Positions 18,028 to 26,281 of a stretch of DNA of 64,000 nt are shown in pieces. The position numbers were made by a program, and so were the translations under genes. The number at the start of each line of letters is the position of its first letter. The stretch's first letter is position 1. Where the stretch lies: the NCBI GenBank assembly GCA_964405335.1, contig CAYONP010000018.1, forward strand, positions 8,544 to 72,543, read 5' to 3'. Origin of the DNA: CAYONP01 sp964405335 (lineage in GTDB: Bacteria; Armatimonadota; UBA10988). The notes below the pieces were generated by a model. The model worked only from the letters and a program-made list of their open reading frames with translations. It did not search any database and had not been told where the DNA came from.

Positions 18028-19698
18028 TTAGTTGATGCCGTAGAACGCATCCCACAGCTCGTTCCACCGAGTCTCCTGGGCGAAGGCGAGCAGTTGGTAG
18101 CGGCTGCGCAGGTCGTTCCAGTCGCTCTGGTTGGGGCAGAAGATCGACAGCCCATGGCTGCGCGCCAGAGTGCTGCCGGTGTGCCGCTCGGCGATCACCG
18201 CGTCATCGAGCGCATCGCGCACCGCATCGCCGGCCGACGAGACGGCCGGGAGGTTGATCCGCGCCTCAATCTCGTCGATGAAGCTGATGATGTCGCGATA
18301 GCCCTCATAGAGCGAGCTGCCGCCGCCATAGCGCTGCGCCGCGGTGCGCGCCGCGGCAATCTCGTTCTGCACCGCCGGCAGCGCATCCTCGAGCGCCTGC
18401 CCGAAGCCGTCGACCGCCGACCGCAATGTGTCGAGGAAGTTGGTGTCGAGCGCCGACTGCGTGATCGACTCCCGCGCCCCGACCACGTCCGCCGTGCTGT
18501 TGACGATGTGCGTGGCAAAGGCGGTGGCGCTGGTCGCCGGGTTGTCGACCACGATGCGGAAGATCGAGTCGTAGGGATAGCCCTCACCGGGCGGCGACTC
18601 CTCGCTGCCGGTGATGTACTGGCAGGTATTGCGGACCTGGTAGGCGACCTCCATCATCTGCATCAGCGAGCAGTCGATAGCCAGCACGTTGATGCACGCC
18701 GGCGCGCGCAGGGCGCCCGACAGTTCCTCGGTCTCGACGTTGCTCCCGGCGCCGAAGTTGGCCGAATCGTCGAACAGGATACCGCGGCCGACGGGGCCGG
18801 CGTTGTCGCGCGCGCGGTGGCGCCAGCCGGCACCGTGGTTCCACAGGTCGACCAGGTAGCGCTCGGCGGGATACTCGCGCATGGCCCAGTCGATGAACTC
18901 ATGGAGCGTTGCCGGGTCGCCGGTGTCCAGCTCGCCGAGCGACTCGGCCTGGCCGCCCTCGGCGGGGGTCTGGGCCGAGGTCATGATCCGGTCGTCGGCG
19001 TCGGGCTCAATCTTGAACCGCCGCGTGTCGGTCCAGTTGCCGTTCGAGGTGTCGAAGCCGCGGATCCGGTCCATCAGCACGATGATCGCCACGTTGTCGC
19101 TGGCCGGCAGCATCTCCATCTCGTTGACGTCGTCGACGGCGAACGGCTCGAGGTCGTTGTCGGCGTTCATGTAGACAATCAGAGTCCAGTCGTAGACCGG
19201 GGCGGGCAGGGTCGGGTCACGCTCGTCGCAGTTATCCTCGCCGGGGTCGCCGGTGCTGGCGCCGGCGAAGTTGCGCGTGCTGTCGGCGTCGGCGGCGACG
19301 GTCACGTCGGCGCTCTGGCGCTCGACCTGCAGGCGGTAGCTGCCCGGTGGCACATCGCCGAAGACGTAGCGACCCTCGCCGTTGGTCGTCGTCCGGGCGC
19401 GGCCGACCTCGGCCTGGCGGCTGGTCGGCAGCAGGCGGAGCAGCGTCACTACCACGTCGGCCACCGTGTCACCGTCGAGATCGGTGACCGTCCCGCGCAG
19501 CCGCCCGGTGCCCGCGGTGCGGCTGTCGACGCCCGGCTGGACGCCCGCCGCGGCGAAATCGAAGTTGGTGTCGACGCCGGTGCCGCCGCCCCCGCCTCCG
19601 CCGCCGTTGTCGGTGCTGGTGCTGCACCCGCCCAGGGCCGTGAACATCGCCAGCACCGCGCACACGGTCCAGCGCATGAGGCTGCGTCGTCGCTGCAT
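18028..19698 (-). CDS. Clostripain-family (C11) cysteine peptidase lipoprotein
   Basis: 556 aa from ATG 19698 (GGGAG upstream). A lipoprotein signal ends in the lipobox LGGC near residue 25, then a Gly-rich linker. Residues ~60-150 form a carboxypeptidase-regulatory-like beta-sandwich (GRLRGTVTDLDGDTVADVVV). The C11 peptidase domain starts near YDWTLIVYMNADNDLEPFA. The catalytic His is in LVDLWNHGAGW (~residue 286) and the catalytic Cys in VLAIDCSLMQMMEVAY (~342), at the usual spacing. C11 enzymes cleave after Arg or Lys and often mature by autocleavage. It lies downstream of the CHAT gene, on the same strand with a 115-bp gap. Confidence 0.88.
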   Translation of the reverse strand: MQRRRSLMRWTVCAVLAMFTALGGCSTSTDNGGGGGGGGTGVDTNFDFAAAGVQPGVDSRTAGTGRLRGTVTDLDGDTVADVVVTLLRLLPTSRQAEVGRARTTTNGEGRYVFGDVPPGSYRLQVERQSADVTVAADADSTRNFAGASTGDPGEDNCDERDPTLPAPVYDWTLIVYMNADNDLEPFAVDDVNEMEMLPASDNVAIIVLMDRIRGFDTSNGNWTDTRRFKIEPDADDRIMTSAQTPAEGGQAESLGELDTGDPATLHEFIDWAMREYPAERYLVDLWNHGAGWRHRARDNAGPVGRGILFDDSANFGAGSNVETEELSGALRAPACINVLAIDCSLMQMMEVAYQVRNTCQYITGSEESPPGEGYPYDSIFRIVVDNPATSATAFATHIVNSTADVVGARESITQSALDTNFLDTLRSAVDGFGQALEDALPAVQNEIAAARTAAQRYGGGSSLYEGYRDIISFIDEIEARINLPAVSSAGDAVRDALDDAVIAERHTGSTLARSHGLSIFCPNQSDWNDLRSRYQLLAFAQETRWNELWDAFYGIN

Positions 19699-19813
19699 CG
19701 TTGACTCCCTCACCGGTCTCGTCGCAAGGCGTCCAACGCCTATCTTAGCCCAGATCTTCAACCATGACGCCATTCGGCCGGCGGAGGTCAGCCCGCCGGC
19801 CGGCGCGCGCGGG

Positions 19814-22423
19814 TTACCCCGGTGCGCCGATGGCGACAAACCCGCCCCAGTAGAACGGATGCCCGGTCGCGTCGCGCACTTGCTGCTGCGCCGCGCGCAG
19901 CGCCGCCGCCGGGCCCAGGCCGCGGCGCAGGCCGGCCGACAGCTCGCGCATCAGCGCCGCGGTGGCCTGGTCGGGCACCGGCCAGAGGGTCGCCACCACG
20001 CAGCGCGAGCCGGCATAGAGCAGCGCCCGCGCCAGGCCGACCAGTTCGCCCGCGGCGACGCCGTGCTGCCGGCCTGTCTCGCAGCCGGCGAGGGTGACCA
20101 GGTCGGCCCGCAGCCGCGCACCGTAGAGGTCGAGCGCGGTCAGGCGCTGCCCTTCGGCCAGGCGGAGCGCGCTGAACAACGGGCTCTCGGTCCGGAACTC
20201 GGCATGGCCGGCGAAGTGGACCATCGCCGCGGCCGGCGCCGCCGCCAGCACCGCCTCGCGCGTGGCCGCCGGACCGCTCAGCCGTGCCGCGCCTTCGCCC
20301 AGCGCGGCCAGCTCGCCGGCCACCGCCGCGAGCCGGCTATCCTCACCGCCGACGGCGACGGTGCCCAGGCCCCGGCCGACCGGCCGCGCCGCGAGGCGGA
20401 CCAGCGACGAGGCGCTCGGCGCCAACGCGGTGTCGAGCCGCGCCACGAGCGGCTCGAGGCCGTCGTCGAGCACGGCCGGCGGAATCTCCCACAACCGCCC
20501 GTGCGGCGCGATGACCAGCGACTCGGCGCCGTCAAGCCAATCCTCGAACGGGCCGAGCAGCAGGCCGCACAGCTCGCGGCCGTCAACCCCGGCGCCGAGG
20601 CGCAGGCCCGGCAGCAGCCGCGGCAGCAGCGCGGCCGGCGCGCCGCCGAGCATCTGCAGGCCGGCGTGAAAGCGATCGAGCAGCCGACCGGCGACGCGCA
20701 TCGCGCCGGCCAGCCGCGCCGCCCGCAATTGGCCGCCGAAGGCGGCGACCAGACAGAGATCGTCACCGACGGCATAGCATTCGAGGAACAGCGCCCGCGG
20801 GCCGAGCAGCGCCGCCAGCCGCTCGGCGTCGACCGGCTCGGGCACCAGGCCGCGGAGCAGGGCGGCGTCGGGCGCCAGTTGCGCCAGTTGCAGGTGCAGG
20901 GCGGTCAGCTCGCCGCGGGCGGCAATCAGCCGCTCGCGCCAGGCCTCATAGCGCGCGCGATCGGTGCGGATGCCGTCGGCCTCGGCGAGCAGCTCGTTGA
21001 CCCGCGCCGCGGCGGCCTGCTCGGCCGCCTGCCAGCCCGGCTCGGCGTCGACCGGCAGCAACTGCTCCTCGCCGACCGAGGCGATCAGCGCCCGCGCCTT
21101 GGCGCGCTGCATCAGCTCCAGCGCCTCGGCGGCGGAGCCGCGCTCGATCAGGATGGCCAGCACCGCGCCGTACAGCTCGGTCTGGTCGACGGCGACGTCG
21201 AACCGGTGGCGCAGCAAGTCGTGCCGCACGCCGGCGCCGAGCCGCTCGAGCGCCTCGACCGCGCGACGGCCGCAGCGCAGGGCCTCGTCCTGGTCGCCCT
21301 GCTGCTCGGCCAGGCGCATGAGCAGCCGCCAGGCGCGCTGGTGCAGGTCGGCCAGCGGCTCGGGCACCTGGTCAATCACGCCGTGGCAGCACATCTTGAC
21401 CACCGCGGCGTTGCCAATGGCCAGTCCCAGCTCGGCCAGCAGTAGGTCGGCGGCGGCGGCCTCGTGCGGTGTGCCGTCGCGGGCCATCTGCTGCCGCGCG
21501 TCGAGCAGCACCGCCTGCGCCGCGGCATGTTCGCCGCGGTCGAGCAGCAGCCGGGCCTGCAGCAGCTCGCTCTCGGCCTGGTCGCGCTCGGAACCGAGGT
21601 CGTGGTAGATGTCCGACGCGTCGCGCGCCGCGGCGATGGCTTCGTCGGTCCGGCCGGCCGAGGCGAGGGCAGCGGCGCGATTGAGCCGCAGCGCGGCGTG
21701 GTGATGGGTCCGCCCCGGCCCGAGCTCGGCCTCGGCGGCGTCGAATGAGCGCAGGGCGAGGTCTCGGTCGCCCAGGCGGCGGTAGATCTCGCCGACGTTG
21801 ACCGCGATCTGTGCCGCCTCGGCCGGCAGGTCCGCCTGGCGCATCAAGGCCGCGGCGTCGCGGTAGAGGTCCAGCGCCTCCTGGTAGAGTCGCAGGCCCT
21901 CGGCCGCGGCGGCATCGATCCAACGGGCGCGTCCCGCCTCGGCCACCTGGCCGTGGGCGGCGAGCAGACCGCCGGCGGCACGCGCCTGCTCGCGCGCCTG
22001 GGCAAACCGGCCCAGGTCGGCCAGCAGGCTGGCGCGGTTGAGGTCGAGCCGCGCCTGTTCGAGCGGCGAGGCGTCCTCCTCGAAGGTCGGCCGCACGCCG
22101 TCGAGTAGGAACAGGGCCGCGGCGAAGCGCCCGCGCTCCTTTTCGAGCAGGCCCAGGTTGGCCCGGCAGCGCGCCGCCTCGAGTGACCGGCCCGCGCCGG
22201 CATGGAGCTCGGCGGCCGCCACGAGCATCGGTTCGGCCTCGCGCAGCCGTCCGACGGACCAGCAGCAGAGGGCCAGCTCAACCAGCCCGGCGGCCTGCTC
22301 GGGTTCGCCGGCGAGGGCGGCGGCCAGGGCTTCGGCGCGGGCGAGGGCGGCGTCCAGCTCGCCTGGGCCGGCGTGTGAGAGTTCGGCGCAGGCGGCGCGC
22401 AGGGCGGCGAGTCGGTCGCTCAT
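19814..22423 (-). CDS. TPR-CHAT caspase-like protease
   Basis: 869 aa. The first ~420 residues are a chain of TPR-like helical pairs rich in Ala and Leu. After a coiled linker, the last ~280 residues are a CHAT (caspase HetF associated with TPRs) domain. The catalytic His is in MVHFAGHAEF (~735) and the catalytic Cys in VTLAGCETGRQHG (~778), followed by ARALLYAGSRCVVATLWPV, a typical CHAT stretch. It overlaps the preceding 163-aa gene by ATGA at 22420 and stands in an operon with an ECF sigma factor. TPRs usually sense a partner, after which the protease cuts a target. No membrane segment or signal peptide. Confidence 0.9.
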   Translation of the reverse strand: MSDRLAALRAACAELSHAGPGELDAALARAEALAAALAGEPEQAAGLVELALCCWSVGRLREAEPMLVAAAELHAGAGRSLEAARCRANLGLLEKERGRFAAALFLLDGVRPTFEEDASPLEQARLDLNRASLLADLGRFAQAREQARAAGGLLAAHGQVAEAGRARWIDAAAAEGLRLYQEALDLYRDAAALMRQADLPAEAAQIAVNVGEIYRRLGDRDLALRSFDAAEAELGPGRTHHHAALRLNRAAALASAGRTDEAIAAARDASDIYHDLGSERDQAESELLQARLLLDRGEHAAAQAVLLDARQQMARDGTPHEAAAADLLLAELGLAIGNAAVVKMCCHGVIDQVPEPLADLHQRAWRLLMRLAEQQGDQDEALRCGRRAVEALERLGAGVRHDLLRHRFDVAVDQTELYGAVLAILIERGSAAEALELMQRAKARALIASVGEEQLLPVDAEPGWQAAEQAAAARVNELLAEADGIRTDRARYEAWRERLIAARGELTALHLQLAQLAPDAALLRGLVPEPVDAERLAALLGPRALFLECYAVGDDLCLVAAFGGQLRAARLAGAMRVAGRLLDRFHAGLQMLGGAPAALLPRLLPGLRLGAGVDGRELCGLLLGPFEDWLDGAESLVIAPHGRLWEIPPAVLDDGLEPLVARLDTALAPSASSLVRLAARPVGRGLGTVAVGGEDSRLAAVAGELAALGEGAARLSGPAATREAVLAAAPAAAMVHFAGHAEFRTESPLFSALRLAEGQRLTALDLYGARLRADLVTLAGCETGRQHGVAAGELVGLARALLYAGSRCVVATLWPVPDQATAALMRELSAGLRRGLGPAAALRAAQQQVRDATGHPFYWGGFVAIGAPG

Positions 22424-22911
22424 GCGCCGACGCGGACGGCCTGGGTGAGCTCGAGTTCGGCGACGCGGAGTTCGTATTCGCCCGGCTCGACGGCGGAGAA
22501 CTCGAACCGGCCGGTGGCATCGCTCAGGTCGCTGTCGACGGTCTGGTCGCCGCGGAGCAGCTCGACCTCGAAGCCCTCGGGCGATTCGAGCGCGGTGACG
22601 AAGACCTGGCCGTGCAGCGTGCCGTCACTGACGGTGTGCGCCAAGGCGGCCTGGTCGGCGCTGGAGACGGTGGCGGCGTCCGGGTCGCCGCGGGTAGTGA
22701 CGGCCATGAGGGCCAACGGTGGCTGGGCCAGCGCGGAGCGGAACTCGACGGCGACCTCGGCCAGTCGGTCGAGCCACGACTGCCGTGCAGCGGCCGGTGG
22801 GACGGGCGCTCGGAGCTGCCGCGCCGCCCGAGCAACCAGTTCCGCGGGCGGCTGGGCTAGTGGTTCGGCTGCGAGGTAGGCGTCCAAGGTGGCATCATCC
22901 AACGGGGCCAT
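22420..22911 (-). CDS. Small beta-sandwich protein between sigma factor and CHAT protease
   Basis: 163 aa. The N-terminal ~55 residues are helical (DDATLDAYLAAEPLAQPPAE); the C-terminal ~90 form a carboxypeptidase-regulatory/PEGA-like beta-sandwich (GTLHGQVFVTALESPEGFEV, SDATGRFEFSAVEPGEYELR). There is no transmembrane helix and no zinc-binding anti-sigma motif. Its place between an ECF sigma gene and a TPR-CHAT gene makes it a candidate anti-sigma factor, substrate or adaptor, though nothing in the sequence proves it. The end overlaps the CHAT start by 4 nt. Confidence 0.6.
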   Translation of the reverse strand: MAPLDDATLDAYLAAEPLAQPPAELVARAARQLRAPVPPAAARQSWLDRLAEVAVEFRSALAQPPLALMAVTTRGDPDAATVSSADQAALAHTVSDGTLHGQVFVTALESPEGFEVELLRGDQTVDSDLSDATGRFEFSAVEPGEYELRVAELELTQAVRVGA

Positions 22912-22991
22912 GAGCGAATTCCTGCACGTGCAACGGACTCTCGCCGGCTACGTCTCTGGACGTCCGCCGCGACGATTCGATTCCATCTCCC

Positions 22992-23585
22992 TCACGAATC
23001 CTCACCGAGCCAGCGGCTGACCTGCCGCCTCACCTGCTCACGCCCGCGGTGGATCCGCGTGGTGACGGTGTTCTTCGGGCAACCGAGCTGCTCGGCAATG
23101 GCCTCGTGCGAAAGGTCGCGATAATAGTACAACTCCAACGGGATGCGAAAGCGCTCGGGCAGCTCGGCCACCGCCCGCTGGACCAGATCGCGCGTCTCGG
23201 TGTCGACCACCACGCGCTCCAGGTCGGTCAGGTCGGGGAGCTGTTCGGCCAGCGGCGTCTCGTCGGCCTCGCCGGCGGCGTCGAGCGAGAGCACCTCCTC
23301 GGCCGCCGCGCCGCGACGGAAGTGGTCGACCACCACGCTGCGCACCAGCACCCGCAGGTAGGCCCGGAAGCCGGCCCGCTGCTGGTAGTTGCCGATCTGG
23401 TCGTGGAGCTTGATCCAGACCTCGACGAAGATCTCCTCGGCGTCCTCGCCGCTGCGGCCGTAGCGGCCGGCCAGGGCGTAGACAAACCGCGCGTAGCGCT
23501 GCAGCAGAGCCTCGCCGGCGGACTGGTCGCCGGCCCGGAAGGCGAGGGCGAGGTCCTCGTCCGACCATCGCTGGTAACGACTCAA
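22992..23585 (-). CDS. ECF-type RNA polymerase sigma factor
   Basis: 197 aa, starting with TTG (23585), preceded by GGGGAGG. Sigma region 2 (DLALAFRAGDQSAGEALLQRY ... YGRSGEDAEEIFVEVWIKL) and region 4 (LPERFRIPLELYYYRDLSHEAIAEQLGCPKNTVTTRIHRGREQVR) are complete, with a ~40-residue acidic linker between. No region 1.1 or 3, hence ECF. First gene of the sigma, small protein, TPR-CHAT, clostripain row, so its regulon may include these genes. No classical anti-sigma with a membrane helix follows it. Confidence 0.92.
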   Translation of the reverse strand: MSRYQRWSDEDLALAFRAGDQSAGEALLQRYARFVYALAGRYGRSGEDAEEIFVEVWIKLHDQIGNYQQRAGFRAYLRVLVRSVVVDHFRRGAAAEEVLSLDAAGEADETPLAEQLPDLTDLERVVVDTETRDLVQRAVAELPERFRIPLELYYYRDLSHEAIAEQLGCPKNTVTTRIHRGREQVRRQVSRWLGEDS

Positions 23586-23719
23586 TGCCTGCCTGCCTCC
23601 CCGGTGACGCGGCGCCGTGTCCGAGCGTCTACAATAGACCGTGACGCCGCGGTCTCCTCCCGACGCGGGCGGGAATGTCCGCCGGCGCGGCGGCGTCTAT
23701 GCCCACGGAGAGCGAGCCG

Positions 23720-24622
23720 ATGCTCGGGGTCCGGTCGATCTGCCTGCTGCTCGCCCTGCCGCTCGCCGCGGCTGAGCCGCAGACCGCCGCGCTGCACCAG
23801 ACCATTCGCGACGACGAGGGCCGGTTGCTGGCGGTGATCGACTGGCCCGGCCGGCAGCTCCGCGCCGTCGGCCGTGCCCGCGGCGCCCCCGGCGTGCCCA
23901 CCTCACGACTCGAACGCGCCGCCGTGGCCGACGCCTATGCCAATCTCGCCGCCGCCGCGCGGGCCGCTCGGATCGATGCCGAGCGCACCGTCGACTCGCT
24001 GCTGGCCGAGCCGGGCGTGCCGCCCTATCTCAGCGCCTACATCCGCGGTGCCGCCGTCGGCGCGCTGCGCCGCGAGGCCGACGGATGGGTCGCCATCGAC
24101 GCCTCGCTGCCGCTCTACGGCGTGCTCGAGGGTGACCTGCCGGCGCTCGGGCCCTACCTCTACCGCCGCGACGACGTGTGGGCCGCCGAGGTCACGCCGG
24201 GGCCGGCGAGCGACGAGTTCACCGGCGTGCGCTTCGACGCCCGCGGGCTCGACCTGGCCGGCGGCTTCGCACCGACCGTGCGCGACGAGGATGGCCGGCT
24301 GGTCTGGCACATCGAGTGCGCCGAGCGCGAGCAGGTCGAGGCGGCGGGCGCGGTCGAGTATCGGCTGGCCGACCAGACGCCGGCCCAGCCGCGCGAGGGC
24401 GACCGGCCGCTGGTGGTGCGTCTCTTGCGGGTCAGCGGCGGCTGCGATATGGTTGTCTCGCTGGCCGACGGCGAGCGTCTGGCGCCGCGCCGGCTGGGCC
24501 GCGGCGGGTTGGTCTTCGCCAGCCTGGGCTGGGTGCGGACCATCACCCCCGTGTCGCCGTTCCGCGCCGCGGCGGTGATCGGCGGTGATGCGGACGCCGC
24601 GGACGACGGAGAAGGGCCATGA
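23720..24622 (+). CDS. Exported LPP20-like protein, copy 1
   Basis: 300 aa from ATG 23720, preceded by GGAG. Signal peptide MLGVRSICLLLALPLAAAEP. Residues ~50-85 (RLERAAVADAYANLAAAARA) resemble the conserved helical AVADAY/A-R-x-A-A start of LPP20/FlgT-N domains, which are periplasmic or outer-membrane proteins of unclear function. The C-terminal half is beta-rich and contains no recognisable catalytic site. It ends in an ATGA overlap with the next gene, which shares the same organisation, so the two appear to be diverged paralogues. Confidence 0.6.
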   Translation: MLGVRSICLLLALPLAAAEPQTAALHQTIRDDEGRLLAVIDWPGRQLRAVGRARGAPGVPTSRLERAAVADAYANLAAAARAARIDAERTVDSLLAEPGVPPYLSAYIRGAAVGALRREADGWVAIDASLPLYGVLEGDLPALGPYLYRRDDVWAAEVTPGPASDEFTGVRFDARGLDLAGGFAPTVRDEDGRLVWHIECAEREQVEAAGAVEYRLADQTPAQPREGDRPLVVRLLRVSGGCDMVVSLADGERLAPRRLGRGGLVFASLGWVRTITPVSPFRAAAVIGGDADAADDGEGP

Positions 24623-25566
24623 TGCGCTGGCTGTGGGTCGGGGTTCTCGTCGCGCTCGGCGCGGTCGGTGCCGATCGGCCGTCGCCGCTGGCGCCGTGCC
24701 AGCTCACGCGCGGCGAGAAGATCGAGTATGACTGGACGGCGGGGATCATCCGCGTGCGCGGCCGTGCGCCGTGGGACGGCGGCGACGACCGCGGCCGCGC
24801 GATGGCCCGCCGCGCCGCGGTGGTCGACGGTTACCGCAGCATCGGCGAGGCGATCCAGGGCGTCTGCGTGACGACCGACTTCCTCATCCGCGACGTGGCC
24901 GCCGGCGACAAGACCGTCAAGACCAAACTCGAGGCCTTTGTCCAGGGCGCGCGGGTGGTCGACGAGTGGGTCGAAGAGGGCACGCCGAAAGAGATCGTCG
25001 TGCTCCTCGAAGCGCCGCTGCTCGGCGCGGCGGGGCTCAGCGGGGCGGTGCTCCAGCAGGGCGAGCCGGCGCCGGTGCAGCCGCCGGCCGATCCGCCCGA
25101 CCCGATCACACCGGTGACCATCGCGGTGACCGGGATCGTGATCGACGCGCGGCCGCCGGTCGACCGGACCGACGACTTCCCGCTGCTCACCCCGGCGCTG
25201 TTCCCGACGGTGACCGATGAGATGGGCGCGGTGCTGTATGGCCCCGAGCTGGTTGCCCCCGAGGTGCTCGAACGGCTCGGCGGCGCGCATTACTACGATG
25301 TGTCGCTCCCGGCCGGCGCCGATCCCGGCGGTACGGTCGACCTGGGCGAGGCGGTCGCGCGGATTGGCGACCAGCCGCTGTGGCTCCGCGCGATGACCGT
25401 CGGCGGGGCGACCAGCATGCTCTACCTGCCCGACGACGCGGCGGCCCGCCTGCGTGAGCTGCGCGACACGCCGATTGTCCGCGAGGGCCGCGTGATCATC
25501 CTCCGCCGCAACGTCCGCCCGCAAGACACCCCGCCCGAGCAGCCGCAGGCCGAGGCGGCGGAGTAG
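24619..25566 (+). CDS. Exported LPP20-like protein, copy 2
   Basis: 315 aa, coupled to the preceding gene by ATGA. Signal peptide MMRWLWVGVLVALGAVGA. The LPP20-type core is clear (RGRAMARRAAVVDGYRSIGE, then KLEAFVQGARVVDEWVEEGT and EIVVLLEAPLLG), as in the periplasmic LPP20/FlgT-N fold. A second domain (~165-300, TGIVIDARPPVDRTDDFPLL) may be a substrate- or surface-binding module. Beyond export and probable assembly with copy 1, function is unknown. Confidence 0.65.
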   Translation: MMRWLWVGVLVALGAVGADRPSPLAPCQLTRGEKIEYDWTAGIIRVRGRAPWDGGDDRGRAMARRAAVVDGYRSIGEAIQGVCVTTDFLIRDVAAGDKTVKTKLEAFVQGARVVDEWVEEGTPKEIVVLLEAPLLGAAGLSGAVLQQGEPAPVQPPADPPDPITPVTIAVTGIVIDARPPVDRTDDFPLLTPALFPTVTDEMGAVLYGPELVAPEVLERLGGAHYYDVSLPAGADPGGTVDLGEAVARIGDQPLWLRAMTVGGATSMLYLPDDAAARLRELRDTPIVREGRVIILRRNVRPQDTPPEQPQAEAAE

Positions 25567-25613
25567 GAACGACGCGGGTTGGTGGTCCGTTTGGCGGACG
25601 CGGAGCGTGCGCT

Positions 25614-25760
25614 GTGGCCATCCCACTACGGGTCCAGGTGCAACACCTGCTGGACGGCCTGCCCGAGAGCCGGCTGCAGGCGGTATCCGTCGACAACGCC
25701 GACCAGTCCGGTGTGCTGACATACCTCGTAGGGGCAGGTCTCAGACTTGCCCGTCGTTGA
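25614..25760 (+). pseudogene. Truncated antitoxin-like ORF
   Basis: A GTG-started frame of 48 codons reads IPLRVQVQHLLDGLPESRLQAV, like the start of short VapB/RelB-type antitoxins that carry LL-x-x-LPE-x-x-L. It then runs into a repeat (YLVGAGLRLARR at the end is encoded by the GTAGGG hairpin at 25728) and stops at 25760. The usual remaining part and any toxin gene are missing. It is likely the stump of a toxin-antitoxin locus destroyed by repeat insertion, or chance. Confidence 0.3.
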
Positions 25761-25820
25761 GTTGCACCGCTCTGGAAGCGGGCTAGTCGGCGTCCGGGCG
25801 GGTCTGAGACCCGCCCCTAC
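25728..25820. repeat. Pair of GTAGGGG hairpins in opposite orientations
   Basis: GTAGGGGCAGGTCTCAGACT at 25728 followed by TGCCC, and GGGCGGGTCTGAGACCCGCC, then CCTAC, ending at 25820. Both are near-copies of one element, one on each strand: head GTAGGGG and a GGGCRGGTCT/AGACYTGCCC stem. This 413-bp gap between the LPP20-like and fmdB genes also holds the broken ORF at 25614 and the fmdB promoter; nothing else is seen in it. Confidence 0.65.
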
Positions 25821-25909
25821 CGGTCCCTTCTGGGGCGATCGACGTTTCGCTTCGCCAGCACGGCCTGACTCGCGATCCATGGCAGTAGCCCAATGCGCGC
25901 GCATCGCCC

Positions 25910-25938
25910 TTGCCCCTGTTGCCGACTCGGCTTATAAT
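25910..25938 (+). promoter_or_regulatory. Strong sigma-70-type promoter for the fmdB operon
   Basis: TTGCCC at 25910-25915, 17-nt spacer, perfect TATAAT at 25933-25938. The start of transcription would be near 25945, giving a leader of about 36 nt with GGAGG 9 nt before the ATG of fmdB. Confidence 0.75.
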
Positions 25939-25980
25939 CTCAGGTTGCGCATTCTCACCAGTCGCTTGGAGGTCTGATCG

Positions 25981-26277
25981 ATGCCGCTCTACGAGTTCAA
26001 GTGCCGGGACTGCGACCACAATTGGGAGGTCAAACTCGCCTACCGCGACCCCTACCCCGACTGCCCCGCGTGCGGCAGCGGCGAGGTGCGCAAGGTCTTC
26101 CACCCCGCCGCGCTGATCTTCAAGGGCAGTGGCTGGCATCAGAACGATTACGGCAAGCACGGCGCCAAGCCGGCCGCCGCCAGCAACGGCGCGAATGGCG
26201 AGAGCAAGCCGGCCGAAACCAAACCCGCGGCGACCGAGAAGCCGGCCGAAACCGCCGCCAAGTCGTCCGACACCTGA
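25981..26277 (+). CDS. FmdB-family zinc-ribbon protein
   Basis: 98-aa protein. The N-terminal 50 residues are the FmdB zinc ribbon: MPLYEFKCRDCDHNWE and YPDCPACGSGEVRKVF, with CxxC pairs at residues 9-12 and 29-32. It then has the usual GSGWHQNDYG extension and a low-complexity Ala/Lys/Glu-rich tail (SNGANGESKPAETKPAATEK). FmdB-like proteins are proposed regulators, but their mode of action is not known. It starts at ATG 25981 after a strong promoter and GGAGG; the next gene begins 4 nt after its stop. Confidence 0.9.
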   Translation: MPLYEFKCRDCDHNWEVKLAYRDPYPDCPACGSGEVRKVFHPAALIFKGSGWHQNDYGKHGAKPAAASNGANGESKPAETKPAATEKPAETAAKSSDT

Positions 26278-26281
26278 GGCC

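Noticed and set aside
19580..19620. GGC/GCC tandem tract
   Set aside because: It codes for the Gly-rich linker after the lipobox of the clostripain.
18094..19704. 536-codon plus-strand frame opposite the clostripain gene
   Set aside because: Arg/Val-rich shadow; the minus strand has lipobox and catalytic His/Cys.
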